From the NCBI RefSeq assembly GCF_030503635.1, contig NZ_CP129965.1, positions 868,001-932,000 on the forward strand: a DNA stretch of 64,000 nt. The letters are read 5' to 3'. Below are positions 38,647-47,982 of the stretch, in pieces. This stretch comes from Corynebacterium sp. P3-F1. Lineage in GTDB: Bacteria > Actinomycetota > Actinomycetes > Mycobacteriales > Mycobacteriaceae. The notes below the pieces were generated by a model. The model worked only from the letters and a program-made list of their open reading frames with translations, was not told where the DNA came from and searched no databases. The position numbers were made by a program, and so were the translations under genes. Each line of letters opens with the position of its first letter. Positions within the stretch are counted from its first letter, which is position 1.

Positions 38647-39834
38647 GTGAAGAACTACCGATCGCCCCTACTGAGCTTCAATGGAGCGGCCGAGCTGCCC
38701 GATGCGACGAGCACGCTTATCGACGCCGCCGGCGTCCCCTCCCACTACGGCGACCCCCTGCGGGAGCAGCGTTTCGTGGAGCGCGGCGGCGCCGCTGTCG
38801 ACCGCAGCCACCGCTGCGTGATCCGCGTGGCCGGACCCGATGCCGCGGAATTTCTGAATAACCTGCTCTCGCAGAAGCTCGACGACACACCCGACGGGTA
38901 CAGCGCTGCGGTCTGTGACTTGGACATGCAGGGCCGCATCCTCCACCACGCCGACATCACGCGCGTCGGCGACGCCTTTTATCTGGACACCGCGTCGTAT
39001 GCCGGCGAGTCCTTTGCGGACTACCTGACCAAGATGATCTTCTGGTCCGATGTCACCGTCGAAGAAGCTGATTTGGGCATCATCACGGTGCTCGGTGCGC
39101 CGATGTCGTTCACTGTCTCGGACTCGATCAGTGCCGTGTTCAGCCGCGAAGTGGACTGGGCAGGGCCGCGCCGCATCGACATCGCCGTGCCCCGAACGCA
39201 GCTCGCAGACGCATACCGTGTTCTCACCAGCCCCGAGTCTGGGCTGGAACGCGCCGGTCTCATGGCGTTCACCGCCGAGCGGGTCAAGGCCCTCGAACCG
39301 GAGCACCGGGCAGACTTGGACGCCAAGTCCATCCCCCACGAGGCCCCGACCCTCATTGCCCGCGGTGGACACGTCGGCGCAGTCCACCTGAACAAGGGCT
39401 GCTACCGCGGCCAGGAAACAGTCGCGCGCGTGGAGAACTTGGGGCGCTCTCCCCGACTGCTCGTCCTTGTGCACCTAGACGGCTCCGCACCCGTTGAGCC
39501 CGCAGCGAGCTCCCCCATCACATTGGGTGGGCGCACCGTGGGCCGGCTAGGCACCGTCGTGCACGACTGCGACTACGGTCCGATCGCTCTGGCGCTGGTG
39601 AAGCGCTCCGCTCTGAACATTCCGGCCGGCAACACAGCCGGCGGCTCCGTCAGTTCAGGCAGCTCCCCAGCCCCAACCGCAGGCACGCCGGCCGGGATCA
39701 CATTGGACATTGAGACCGGGGACGAAGAAAACGGCACGATGACAGTCACCGCTGCCGTGGACATCGATTCCTTGCCGGCGGATGAGGGGGAAAGGGCGGG
39801 GCGCCGGGCCGTCGACAAGCTGCGTGGGCGCTAA
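38647..39834 (+). CDS. ygfZ: Folate-binding YgfZ-family protein
   Basis: Tetrahydrofolate-binding protein related to the glycine-cleavage T-protein, involved in Fe-S cluster enzyme maturation. The 395-residue protein contains the signature KGCYRGQE at 250-257 with Cys252. GCVT-like N-terminal and C-terminal barrel domains flank it, and a Ser/Gly/Pro-rich insert lies at about 333-358. The GTG at 38647 is seven bases from TAGAAT and is taken as leaderless; the frame remains open back to 38296 over pabC, but that part is antisense. Confidence 0.9.
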   Translation: MKNYRSPLLSFNGAAELPDATSTLIDAAGVPSHYGDPLREQRFVERGGAAVDRSHRCVIRVAGPDAAEFLNNLLSQKLDDTPDGYSAAVCDLDMQGRILHHADITRVGDAFYLDTASYAGESFADYLTKMIFWSDVTVEEADLGIITVLGAPMSFTVSDSISAVFSREVDWAGPRRIDIAVPRTQLADAYRVLTSPESGLERAGLMAFTAERVKALEPEHRADLDAKSIPHEAPTLIARGGHVGAVHLNKGCYRGQETVARVENLGRSPRLLVLVHLDGSAPVEPAASSPITLGGRTVGRLGTVVHDCDYGPIALALVKRSALNIPAGNTAGGSVSSGSSPAPTAGTPAGITLDIETGDEENGTMTVTAAVDIDSLPADEGERAGRRAVDKLRGR

Positions 39835-39935
39835 GTTGCGCGCCCACAAGATGCGCGCGATCCCCATACCCCACGCGTCACACGAGATCTGAGGTTTCGC
39901 GTGCGGGAAATCACACGGATCTGGTTCGCGTCTGG

Positions 39936-40145
39936 CTAGCGCCCGTCTTCGTCTGCGTCCCAGTCGGCGTAGTCCGCATACTGCGGGTCGACATCGTAAT
40001 CGTCGTCCGAGCTATCGTCCCACTGGTTGGAAGGGGCCTTGCCCGCGAGCTCCCGCTGGAGCGAATCAAGATCCATGTCGGGCGTGTTGTACTTCAACTG
40101 GCGTGCGACCTTGGTCTGCTTTGCTTTGGCGCGTCCGCGACCCAT
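39936..40145 (-). CDS. DUF3073 protein
   Basis: 69-residue actinobacterial protein with a basic start (MGRGRAKAKQTKVARQLKYN) and a very acidic tail (DDSSDDDYDVDPQYADYADW). The family is conserved next to purM in mycobacteria (Rv0810c), and the same is seen here. AAGGGGG precedes the ATG. The function is unknown. Charge segregation suggests a nucleic-acid or protein contact at the N-terminus. Confidence 0.9.
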   Translation of the reverse strand: MGRGRAKAKQTKVARQLKYNTPDMDLDSLQRELAGKAPSNQWDDSSDDDYDVDPQYADYADWDADEDGR

Positions 40146-40321
40146 GGCGTGACCCCCTTGAGGTGTCTAAAGAGCGGCTCAAATAGTCGGCGACCCTTTT
40201 TAAAACGTCTGAAAATTTGTCCTGCATGCCATAATAGCGTGCGCGTCAAATTATGTCGCTCACGGCCGTCACCTGCACAAACCGCGGGGATAACGGGCCT
40301 ACGCGGGTGAGGCGAGGCTAC
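40146..40321. other. Gap between DUF3073 and purM
   Basis: Contains the DUF3073 promoter side and the 3' end of the purFM transcript. No convincing terminator and no gene. Confidence 0.4.
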
Positions 40322-41464
40322 TTAGTACACGTGAGAGCCGACGAGCGATGCGCGGCGACCGCCGTCCTCCTTGGTCGCGCCGCGGATAACACCGAGCTCC
40401 CAGCAGTCGACGTGGCGGGCGGTGAGCATTGCCAGGGCACGGTCCCGGTCCTCCGGCGCGACGATTGCGACCATGCCCACGCCCATGTTGAACGTCTTCT
40501 CCATTTCGACGCCGGGGACCTTGCCCACGGTGCGGATCGTGCGGAAGATCTGCGGCGGTTCCCACGACGTGCGGTGCATCTCCGCGACCTTGCCCTCGGG
40601 AATCACGCGCTCCATATTGCCCACCAGGCCGCCGCCGGTGACGTGACAGAACGTGCGCACCTCACACTCGTGAGTCAAGGCGAGGCAGTCGAGGGAATAG
40701 ATGCGAGTGGGCTCCAAAAGCTCCTCGCCCAAGGTCCGACCGAGTTCCTCGATGTGCCCGTCGAGCGGCAGACCAGCCTTCTCCAAAAGCACGTGGCGCG
40801 CCAGCGAGTAGCCGTTCGAATGCAGGCCTGACGACGCCATACCGATGATCACGTCACCTTCGCGCACGCGGTCCGGCCCAAGCAGTTCATCCGCTTCCAC
40901 CACGCCCACTGCGGTGGCGGAGACATCGTACTCGTCCTCCCCCATCACGCCCGGGTGCTCAGCGGTCTCGCCGCCGAGCAGAGCGCAACCGGCCTGGACG
41001 CAGCCCTCGGCGATACCGCCGACAATCGTGGCCACTTTCTCCGGAATGACCTTGCCCACGGCGATGTAGTCCTGGAGGAACAGCGGCTCAGCGCCGCACA
41101 CGACCAGGTCATCGACGCACATGGCCACCAAGTCGATGCCGATGGTGTCGTGCTTGTCCATCGCTTGCGCTACGGCGAGCTTCGTGCCCACTCCATCGGA
41201 GCCCGCAGCCAGCAGCGGTTCCTTGTACTTGCCCAGCGCGAACAGGCCCGCGAAACCGCCGAGGCTGCCCCGAACCTCCGGGCGCGTCGCACGCTTGGCG
41301 TGCGGGGCGAAGAGCTCCACCGCCTTATCGCCGGCCTCGATGTCCACGCCGGCTGCGGCGTAGGAAACGGACGCGTCGGTGCTTTCCGGGCTACCTGCGC
41401 CATTCGAGCTCTCGGGAGTCTCCGGTGCGCCCGGTTGCTGGTTGTCGGGGGTGGGGGTGGTCAT
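40322..41464 (-). CDS. purM: Phosphoribosylformylglycinamidine cyclo-ligase
   Basis: Makes AIR from FGAM and ATP, step five of purine synthesis. The 380-residue protein has an acidic Pro/Ser-rich N-terminal tail of about 32 residues, then SYAAAGVDIEAGDKAVE, the ATP-binding AAGSDGVGTKL, and GGGLVGNMERVIP. The ATG overlaps the purF stop by four bases, so purF and purM are translationally coupled. Confidence 0.96.
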   Translation of the reverse strand: MTTPTPDNQQPGAPETPESSNGAGSPESTDASVSYAAAGVDIEAGDKAVELFAPHAKRATRPEVRGSLGGFAGLFALGKYKEPLLAAGSDGVGTKLAVAQAMDKHDTIGIDLVAMCVDDLVVCGAEPLFLQDYIAVGKVIPEKVATIVGGIAEGCVQAGCALLGGETAEHPGVMGEDEYDVSATAVGVVEADELLGPDRVREGDVIIGMASSGLHSNGYSLARHVLLEKAGLPLDGHIEELGRTLGEELLEPTRIYSLDCLALTHECEVRTFCHVTGGGLVGNMERVIPEGKVAEMHRTSWEPPQIFRTIRTVGKVPGVEMEKTFNMGVGMVAIVAPEDRDRALAMLTARHVDCWELGVIRGATKEDGGRRASLVGSHVY

Positions 41465-43032
41465 GGTGCTTTCGTCCCTTCCTGGATGCGCCGGACGGCG
41501 TCAGCGTTGGCATTGTTCTCGGGCAACCCGAGCGGGTAGTGGCCGTCGAAGCAGGCGGCGCACAGATTATTGGCGGGCTTGCCGGTGGAAGCGATCATGT
41601 CGTCGATGGACACGAAAGCCAGGGAATCCGCGCCGATGACGCGGCAGATATTCTCCGCTACAGCTTCGTCGTTCCCGCCGGCGTTGTTGGCAATCAGTTC
41701 ACCGGGGCTGGCAAAGTCGATGCCGTAGAAGCACGGCCACTTCACTGGGGGCGATGCGATACGCACGTGCACCTCGGCCGCGCCGGCCTCACGCAGCATG
41801 CGGATGAGTTTGCGCTGCGTATTACCGCGAACAATCGAGTCGTCGACGACGATGAGCGACTTACCCTCGATGATTTCGCGCACCGGGTTGAGCTTCAGGC
41901 GCAACCCCAGCTGGCGCAGCGTGTCCGACGGCTGAATGAAGGTACGCCCCACATAGGCGTTCTTCATCAGGCCCTGAGCGAACGGAATGCCGGATTCCTC
42001 GGCGTACCCTATGGCGGCCGGTGTGCCGGATTCGGGGACCGGCATGACCACGTCACCGTCGACAGGCACCACATGCGACAAGCGGCGGCCGATTTCCAGG
42101 CGGGCCGCGTTGACCGTAGTGCCCTCCACCACCGAATCGGGACGGGCGATGTAGACGTACTCGAACACACACGTCTTCGGGGTGGCCTCGGCGAACCGCT
42201 CGGAGTAAATGCCGGAGGAATCGATGGCGATGAGCTCGCCCGGCTCGATATCACGGACGAACGAGGCGCCGGTGATGTCCAGGGCTGAGGTCTCACTGGC
42301 GATCACCCAGCCCTGCTCGAGACGCCCCAGCGACAACGGCCGCACACCGTGCGGGTCGCGGGCGGCGTACAGCGTCTTGCCGTCTGTGAAGACAAGACAA
42401 AAAGCGCCTTTGAGAGTGGGCAGCAGATTGCGGGCGGAGTCGAGCAGGGTGCGGCCCTCCCGGACACCGTCGGCAAGCAACGCCGACACGACTGCCGTGT
42501 CGGAAGACGAGCCCTGCCCCTCGACGCCCTCCTGCGGAACGAGCTTGCGGCGGATCGCCTCATCCTGCAGCGTCTTGTAGTTAACCAAGTTGCCGTTGTG
42601 GGCCAGAGACACGTCCGTGCCGTTCGGCGACGTGCGGAACATCGGCTGGACGTTCTCCCAGTTCTGCGCGCCCGCCGTGGAATAGCGCGTGTGACCGATC
42701 GCCACATCGCCCTGTAGGGCATCCAGAATCGCCTCGTCGAAGACCTGCGAGACCAGACCGCTGTCCTTGAACACCACAATGCGGCCGTCATCGCCCACCG
42801 CGATACCGGCCCCCTCCTGGCCGCGGTGCTGCAAGGCGAAGAGGCCGAAATACGTCAGTTTAGAGACGTCCTCGCCCGGCGCCCATACACCGAATACGCC
42901 GCACTCCTCGCGCGGCTCGTTCTCCTCAGCATCCATGTCACGCGGAGCACACGGAACGCCCCGAGGCATGTCAGCATCAACAGCATCGGCATTCAAGCTT
43001 TGCACGGGCTCAACCCTAGTGGATTCACTCAC
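41461..43032 (-). CDS. purF: Amidophosphoribosyltransferase
   Basis: Commits PRPP to purine synthesis by attaching the glutamine amide. The 523-residue protein carries a 43-residue propeptide ending EE before the nucleophile Cys44 of CGVFGVW, so it must be processed. The glutaminase domain is followed by the phosphoribosyltransferase domain with the PRPP loop LIVVDDSIVRGNTQ. Cysteines that could hold an Fe-S cluster are seen in the C-terminal half (KWPCFYGID, NLCAACFDG). The start GTG directly follows the stop of the SCP-like gene. Confidence 0.95.
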   Translation of the reverse strand: MSESTRVEPVQSLNADAVDADMPRGVPCAPRDMDAEENEPREECGVFGVWAPGEDVSKLTYFGLFALQHRGQEGAGIAVGDDGRIVVFKDSGLVSQVFDEAILDALQGDVAIGHTRYSTAGAQNWENVQPMFRTSPNGTDVSLAHNGNLVNYKTLQDEAIRRKLVPQEGVEGQGSSSDTAVVSALLADGVREGRTLLDSARNLLPTLKGAFCLVFTDGKTLYAARDPHGVRPLSLGRLEQGWVIASETSALDITGASFVRDIEPGELIAIDSSGIYSERFAEATPKTCVFEYVYIARPDSVVEGTTVNAARLEIGRRLSHVVPVDGDVVMPVPESGTPAAIGYAEESGIPFAQGLMKNAYVGRTFIQPSDTLRQLGLRLKLNPVREIIEGKSLIVVDDSIVRGNTQRKLIRMLREAGAAEVHVRIASPPVKWPCFYGIDFASPGELIANNAGGNDEAVAENICRVIGADSLAFVSIDDMIASTGKPANNLCAACFDGHYPLGLPENNANADAVRRIQEGTKAP

Positions 43033-43416
43033 CTAGAGGGCAATCACCGGCAGCCCCGCGGTGACCTCCCCGGCGCGGGAACCCGAGGCCTCCACGCGGC
43101 CGTCGTCCACGGCTGACGCGTAACCCACTTTCCCTGTGGCCAACTGCAACCACACCAGAGGCGACATCTCCACCACGTTCGGCGGTGTGCCACGGGTGTG
43201 CCGCGGACCATCAACACACTGGACAGCCACGAACGGAGGCACCCTCAGTTCCACCGTGTGTCCGGGAAGTTCGCCGGCAAGGGCACGCGCGGTGCGTCGA
43301 CAAGCGTCTGCAATCAGCCCCCGCGCCGGAACGGGCGCTCCATCCGGGTCCTCGATCCATCCTTTGACCGCCTCGACAGCGGCGCGAGTTGCCTGCGGGT
43401 CGTTCTTAGGAGCCAT
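43033..43416 (-). CDS. Sterol carrier family (SCP_3-like) protein
   Basis: 127-residue protein resembling the SCP-like family encoded before purF in mycobacteria (Rv0807). It shows ELRVPPFVAVQCVDGPRHTRGTPPNVVEMSPLVW, here described by position about 56-90, which is the conserved core. The ligand is unknown. It heads the purF-purM unit and stops one base before the purF start. Its own start follows TAGACT by six bases, so transcription begins at the ATG. Confidence 0.8.
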   Translation of the reverse strand: MAPKNDPQATRAAVEAVKGWIEDPDGAPVPARGLIADACRRTARALAGELPGHTVELRVPPFVAVQCVDGPRHTRGTPPNVVEMSPLVWLQLATGKVGYASAVDDGRVEASGSRAGEVTAGLPVIAL

Positions 43417-43446
43417 GAACGCAGTCTACGTATTACACTCACAGAA
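43417..43446. promoter_or_regulatory. Bidirectional promoter, SCP-purF-purM / thioesterase
   Basis: Minus-strand -10 TAGACT (43423-43428) and plus-strand -10 TACACT (43434-43439), five bases apart. They lie six and seven bases from the respective start codons. Confidence 0.6.
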
Positions 43447-44454
43447 ATGACCGAGACAGCGGAAACTGTAGACAAGTCCTCATCCATCACCCTCCGATTC
43501 ATGGCGGCCCCCACCGACGTGATCCACGCCGGTGCCCAAGGCGTTTCCGGAGGCCGCGTGCTCGAGTGGATCGACAAAGCGGCCTACGCCTGCGCGGTCC
43601 AGTGGTCCTCAACCTACTGCGTCACCGCCTACGTGGGACACATCCACTTCACCCGCCCGATTCCGTCCGGCCACATCGTCGAGGTGCGCTCCCGCATCGC
43701 CATGACCGGCCGTTCCTCCATGCACATCGTCAACGAGGTGCTCTCCGCCGATCCCCGCGAGGGCGTGTTCACCCGCGCCTGCGACTGCCTAGTGATCTTC
43801 GTGGCCAAAGACCCCGAGACCGGCAAGGGCATGGAAGTGCCTAAGTACATCCCGGTTACCGAGGAAGAAAAGCGCGTCGAACAGGCCGCGGAATCCCGTC
43901 TCCAGCTCCGCAAAGACATCGAAAACGAGATGCTCAAGCAGACCTACGACGGCGACTCCAAGGCCCCGCGCACCATCCACCGCTTCATGGCCAAGCCGAC
44001 CGACATCAACTGGGGCGGCAAGGTCCACGGCGGCACCGCCATGGAGTGGATCGACTCCGCCGGCACGTCCTGCACCATGGAATGGTCTGGCGAGCAGACC
44101 GCCGCTGTCTACGCCGGCGGCATCCGCTTCTACCGCCCCATTTCCATCGGCGACCTCATCGAGGTGGACGCCCGCCTGACCCGCACCGGCGAACGCTCCA
44201 TGAGCGTGAGCACGCACGTCCGCTCCGGCGACCCCCGCGGCGGCCGCGAGAACCTGCAGACCGCAATCCACGCCACCTTCACCTACGTGGCCACCGACAT
44301 CGACGGCGACCCGTTGCAGGCCCGCCAGTTCGTCCCCGAGACCGACGAGGACAAGGCCCTGTGGGAGCACGCCGAGGTGCTCAAAGAGCTGCGCGAGGAG
44401 TACCGCCCGATGCCGCTGGTCAGCCCGAACCCGCCGCATCAGTCGATCGACTAG
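43447..44454 (+). CDS. Acyl-CoA thioesterase with two hot-dog domains
   Basis: Cytoplasmic acyl-CoA hydrolase of 335 residues, made of two similar BACH-type hot-dog units (about 15-130 and 175-290). Each begins with a segment like RFMAAPTDVIHAGAQGVSGG or RFMAKPTDINWGGKVHGGTA and continues with EWIDKAA or EWIDSAG, including the catalytic Asn/Asp positions. Only the second has the N-W-GG-KVHGG form; in the first the Asn is replaced by His-Ala (VIHAGAQ). The substrate is unknown. A strong bidirectional terminator follows. Confidence 0.87.
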   Translation: MTETAETVDKSSSITLRFMAAPTDVIHAGAQGVSGGRVLEWIDKAAYACAVQWSSTYCVTAYVGHIHFTRPIPSGHIVEVRSRIAMTGRSSMHIVNEVLSADPREGVFTRACDCLVIFVAKDPETGKGMEVPKYIPVTEEEKRVEQAAESRLQLRKDIENEMLKQTYDGDSKAPRTIHRFMAKPTDINWGGKVHGGTAMEWIDSAGTSCTMEWSGEQTAAVYAGGIRFYRPISIGDLIEVDARLTRTGERSMSVSTHVRSGDPRGGRENLQTAIHATFTYVATDIDGDPLQARQFVPETDEDKALWEHAEVLKELREEYRPMPLVSPNPPHQSID

Positions 44455-44491
44455 AACGCGCCGCGTCCTACACGCCACGTTCCGCGCGACG

Positions 44492-44531
44492 AAAAGCGCC
44501 GGGGAGATTGTTTTCCTCCCCGGCGCTTTTT
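44492..44531. terminator. Bidirectional terminator, thioesterase / purL
   Basis: 15-bp perfect stem AAAAGCGCCGGGGAG / CTCCCCGGCGCTTTT with a nine-base loop. It has a T-run on the plus strand and the matching A-run for the minus strand. Confidence 0.9.
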
Positions 44532-44569
44532 GTGTCGCCTACTGCCCAATCAGACAGCGGCGCTCGGCA

Positions 44570-46924
44570 TTAAACGGCGGCGTTCGGCGCGTCCGCGTGA
44601 GCGAACAGCCCCGGCAGCGTCCCGGACCACGCCGTGCGCAGCGCCTCCATGCTGACGGACTGGCCCGCGGCCGGAGTCCCGTCGGCGAAGGTGATCTCGC
44701 CGCTGGTGTTTGTCGCACCAATGACGGCGGCAGGAATGCCCAGCTCCACAGCCTCGGCAACCACACGGTCCACACGGTCCGGGCTGCAAGCGACGAGCAC
44801 GCGGGAGGCGGACTCGGAGAACAATGCGGTGAACGCGTCCTCGTGCACATCGGTGAGGTCGAGTTCCGCTCCCTTGCCAGTGTCCTTGAGCATCTCGAAG
44901 ACGGCTTGGCCCAGGCCACCCTCTGAGAGGTCATGGGCGGCGGTGAGGCCGAATGCCGCGCCGGATTCATCCCCGCGCTCGGCGGAGCCGCAGAAGAAGT
45001 CCGCCAGCTTCGCCTCGTTTGCCAGGTCGACCTGAGGCGGAAGCCCGGACAAGCCCGCGCCGGAAATGTCCTGCCACACGGAACCGCCGAACTCGTCTTT
45101 GGTCTCACCGAGAAGGACCAGCACATCGGAATCGCCGTTGTTGACCACGCGGTGGCTCACGGAGTGCGCGACATCGTCGATCACACCCAGCACGCCGACC
45201 ACCGGCGTTGGCAGGATCGGGGTGTCGCCCGTCTGGTTGTAGAAGGACACGTTTCCGCCGGACACGGGGATCCTCAGCTCATTCGCACCGTCGGCCAGAC
45301 CGTGAACAGCTTCGCGGAACTGCCACATCACATCGGGGTTCTCCGGGGAACCGAAGTTGAGGCAGTTGGTCACGGCCACCGGGCGGGCACCGGTCACAGC
45401 CACGTTGCGGTAGGACTCCGCCAGCGCGAGGCGCGCGCCCATATTCGGATCCAGGTAGGAGTAGCAGCCGGATGCGTCGGCAGAGACGGCGACACCGCGG
45501 CCGGAGGTTTCGTCGATACGCAGGACACCCGAATCCGCGTGGCGCGCTTGAACAGTGTTGCCGCGCACGTAGCGGTCGTACTGCTCGGTGATCCAGTCGC
45601 GCGAGCACAGCGCGGGCGACGCGACGAGCTGCAGCCACGCGTCGACGACATCAGCAGGCTTATCGACGTCCCCCTGCTCCTGCACCCCGTCCTGCCACTC
45701 CGGGCGCGCCCAGGGCCGCTCGTAGACGGGAGCTTCATCTGCGATGGTCGACGGCGGCGCGTCTAGGACGATCTCGCCGTTGTGCTCGATGATGAGGCGG
45801 TCGGCTTCGCCGGTCACCTCGCCGATCTCCGCGCAGGCGACATCCCACTTTGCGCAAATCGCCTTGAACTTCTCCACGTTCTCCGGTGCCACCACAGCGC
45901 ACATGCGCTCCTGCGACTCGGAGGCGAGGATCTCCGCAGCTGTCATGTTCTCCGCCCGCAGCGGGACCGCGTCGAGGTTGACGCGCATGCCGCCGTCACC
46001 TGAAGCAGCCAGCTCGGAGGTGGCGCAGGCCAGACCCGCACCGCCCAGGTCTTGGATGCCCACGACCACGTCTGCGCCGTACAGCTCGAGGCAGCACTCG
46101 ATGAGGACCTTTTCCGCGAAGGGGTCGCCGACCTGCACCGCCGGCAGCTTGCGCTCTGCACCCTCCTCGAAAGTCTCCGATGCCAGCACCGACACGCCGC
46201 CGATGCCGTCCAGGCCCGTGCGGGAGCCGAACAGCATGACCTTGTTGCCCTGGCCAGAAGCGAAAGCGAGCTTCAGATCCTCGACTTTCAGTGTGCCCAC
46301 GCACAAGGCGTTGACCAGAGGGTTACCCGCGTAGGTGGCGTCAAAGGAGGTCTCGCCACCGATGTTCGGGAGACCGAGCGAGTTGCCGTAACCGCCGATG
46401 CCAGAGACGACGCCGGGCAGGACGCGCTTGGTGTCATCCGCGTCCGCCGGGCCAAAACGCAGCTGGTCCATCACTGCGATCGGGCGCGCGCCCATGGCCA
46501 TGATGTCGCGGACGATGCCGCCGACACCCGTCGCCGCACCCTGGTACGGCTCAACGTAGGAGGGGTGGTTGTGGGATTCCACGCGGAACGTCACCGCGTT
46601 GCCGTCGCCGATGTCCACCACACCGGCGTTCTCGCCAATGCCGGCGAGAAGCTTCGCCCCCATCTCCTCGGTCATGGTCTCGCCGAAGTAGCGCAGGTGC
46701 ACCTTGGATGACTTGTAAGAGCAGTGCTCGGACCACATCACCGAGTAGACGGTCAGCTCCGCGTCAGTGGGGCGGCGTCCGAGGATCTCGCGGATGCGGG
46801 CGTACTCGTCGTCTTTCAGTCCCAGCGCTGCGTACGGCTGCTCGTGCTCCGGTGTCGCTTTCGCGGCCTCCACAGTGTCGTTGTGCACGAGCGGGTTCTT
46901 TTCCTGTTCGTTCACGCGAATCAC
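44570..46924 (-). CDS. purL: Phosphoribosylformylglycinamidine synthase subunit II
   Basis: Synthetase subunit of the three-part FGAM synthase, 784 residues. This is the small PurL that needs PurS and PurQ. Catalytic EHCSYKSS starts at residue 66, and the ATP-binding [19 protein letters not shown] and GGGETSFD-like segments follow. The start GTG overlaps the purQ stop (GTGA); a second GTG nine bases later is possible. Last gene of purSQL. Confidence 0.96.
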   Translation of the reverse strand: MIRVNEQEKNPLVHNDTVEAAKATPEHEQPYAALGLKDDEYARIREILGRRPTDAELTVYSVMWSEHCSYKSSKVHLRYFGETMTEEMGAKLLAGIGENAGVVDIGDGNAVTFRVESHNHPSYVEPYQGAATGVGGIVRDIMAMGARPIAVMDQLRFGPADADDTKRVLPGVVSGIGGYGNSLGLPNIGGETSFDATYAGNPLVNALCVGTLKVEDLKLAFASGQGNKVMLFGSRTGLDGIGGVSVLASETFEEGAERKLPAVQVGDPFAEKVLIECCLELYGADVVVGIQDLGGAGLACATSELAASGDGGMRVNLDAVPLRAENMTAAEILASESQERMCAVVAPENVEKFKAICAKWDVACAEIGEVTGEADRLIIEHNGEIVLDAPPSTIADEAPVYERPWARPEWQDGVQEQGDVDKPADVVDAWLQLVASPALCSRDWITEQYDRYVRGNTVQARHADSGVLRIDETSGRGVAVSADASGCYSYLDPNMGARLALAESYRNVAVTGARPVAVTNCLNFGSPENPDVMWQFREAVHGLADGANELRIPVSGGNVSFYNQTGDTPILPTPVVGVLGVIDDVAHSVSHRVVNNGDSDVLVLLGETKDEFGGSVWQDISGAGLSGLPPQVDLANEAKLADFFCGSAERGDESGAAFGLTAAHDLSEGGLGQAVFEMLKDTGKGAELDLTDVHEDAFTALFSESASRVLVACSPDRVDRVVAEAVELGIPAAVIGATNTSGEITFADGTPAAGQSVSMEALRTAWSGTLPGLFAHADAPNAAV

Positions 46925-47601
46925 GCTCCAATCTTCGAGATTTCGGCAATGGCGGACTGGATCAGTCCCAGGCCGTCAGTGGACGGCCCGGTGAGCAGAT
47001 CGATCGCGTGCTCCGGGTGCGGCATGAGCCCCACGACGCGGCGGTTCTCACTAGTCACGCCAGCGATGCCGTTCATAGAGCCGTTGAAGTTGTCGGTGTA
47101 ACGGAACACCACACGCCCCTCGGCCTCGAGCTCGTCCACAGTGGCCTGGTCCGCCTGGAAGCGGCCCTCACCGTGTTTTGCGGGCACGAGAATCTTCTGG
47201 CCCGCCTCGAACTTGCTCGTCCACGCGGTCTCGGCATTGGCCACCTCAAGGTAGGTGTCCGTGCAGTGGAAGTGCAGGCCCTTATTACGGGTCAGAGCAC
47301 CCGGAAGCAGTCCAGATTCAGTCAAGATCTGGAAGCCGTTGCAGATGCCCAGCACCGGCATGCCTTTACCGGCAGCCTCGACGACGGCCTTCATCATCGG
47401 TGCCATCGCCGCGATGGCACCGGAGCGCAAGTAGTCACCGTAAGAGAAACCGCCCGGAACGATGACAGCGTCAATGCCCGTCAAATCCTGGTCTGCGTGC
47501 CAGAGAGATTTCGGCTCCGCCCCAGCGAGGCGGGCGGCGCGGAGCGCATCAACGTCGTCAAGCGTGCCGGGGAACGTGATGACCCCGATGGTCGCTGTCA
47601 T
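46921..47601 (-). CDS. purQ: Phosphoribosylformylglycinamidine synthase subunit I (glutaminase)
   Basis: Class I glutamine amidotransferase of 226 residues that feeds ammonia to PurL. The nucleophile Cys87 lies in GICNGFQ, and the His/Glu pair in MPHPEHA near the C-terminus. It starts two bases after the purS stop and overlaps purL by four bases. Confidence 0.96.
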   Translation of the reverse strand: MTATIGVITFPGTLDDVDALRAARLAGAEPKSLWHADQDLTGIDAVIVPGGFSYGDYLRSGAIAAMAPMMKAVVEAAGKGMPVLGICNGFQILTESGLLPGALTRNKGLHFHCTDTYLEVANAETAWTSKFEAGQKILVPAKHGEGRFQADQATVDELEAEGRVVFRYTDNFNGSMNGIAGVTSENRRVVGLMPHPEHAIDLLTGPSTDGLGLIQSAIAEISKIGA

Positions 47602-47603
47602 GC

Positions 47604-47852
47604 TTAAGCCTCCCCTTCGCCCTCGCGCACGACGACGAAATCCTCGATCACGGTGTTGGTGAGCAGCGTCTCGGCGACGCGGTGCAGCTCCTCGTCCGTG
47701 ACGGAATCCGCCACCTCGAGCTCGAAGCGCTTACCTTGACGGACGTCGGCCACCCCGTTCACCCCGATGCGCCCCAGCGCACGGTGCACGGCCTGGCCTT
47801 GCGGATCCAGAATTTCAGCCTTGGGCATGACATTGACAACGACTCGTGCCAT
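47604..47852 (-). CDS. purS: FGAM synthase subunit PurS
   Basis: 82-residue bridge between PurQ and PurL. Typical features are [21 protein letters not shown] near the N-terminus and FELEV in the middle strand. AAGGATTCTC precedes the ATG. First gene of purSQL, divergent from the zinc transporter genes. Confidence 0.95.
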   Translation of the reverse strand: MARVVVNVMPKAEILDPQGQAVHRALGRIGVNGVADVRQGKRFELEVADSVTDEELHRVAETLLTNTVIEDFVVVREGEGEA

Positions 47853-47947
47853 GAGAATCCTTCACAATTTGGGGTCTGAAGACGCGGTTCAGTATATCCG
47901 ACACCCTGACCATTCCACTTTTTCCGGGCGATCCCATCACGACCCAT

Positions 47948-47962
47948 TAAAAACAGTTTTCA
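47948..47962. promoter_or_regulatory. Zur-like operator upstream of znuA
   Basis: On the minus strand TGAAAACTGTTTTTA, close to the Zur-type palindrome TGAAAATNATTTTCA. It lies 21 bases before the znuA start, over or just upstream of a TAGATA -10. Confidence 0.5.
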
Positions 47963-47982
47963 TTACTGCTTAGATATTCCCC

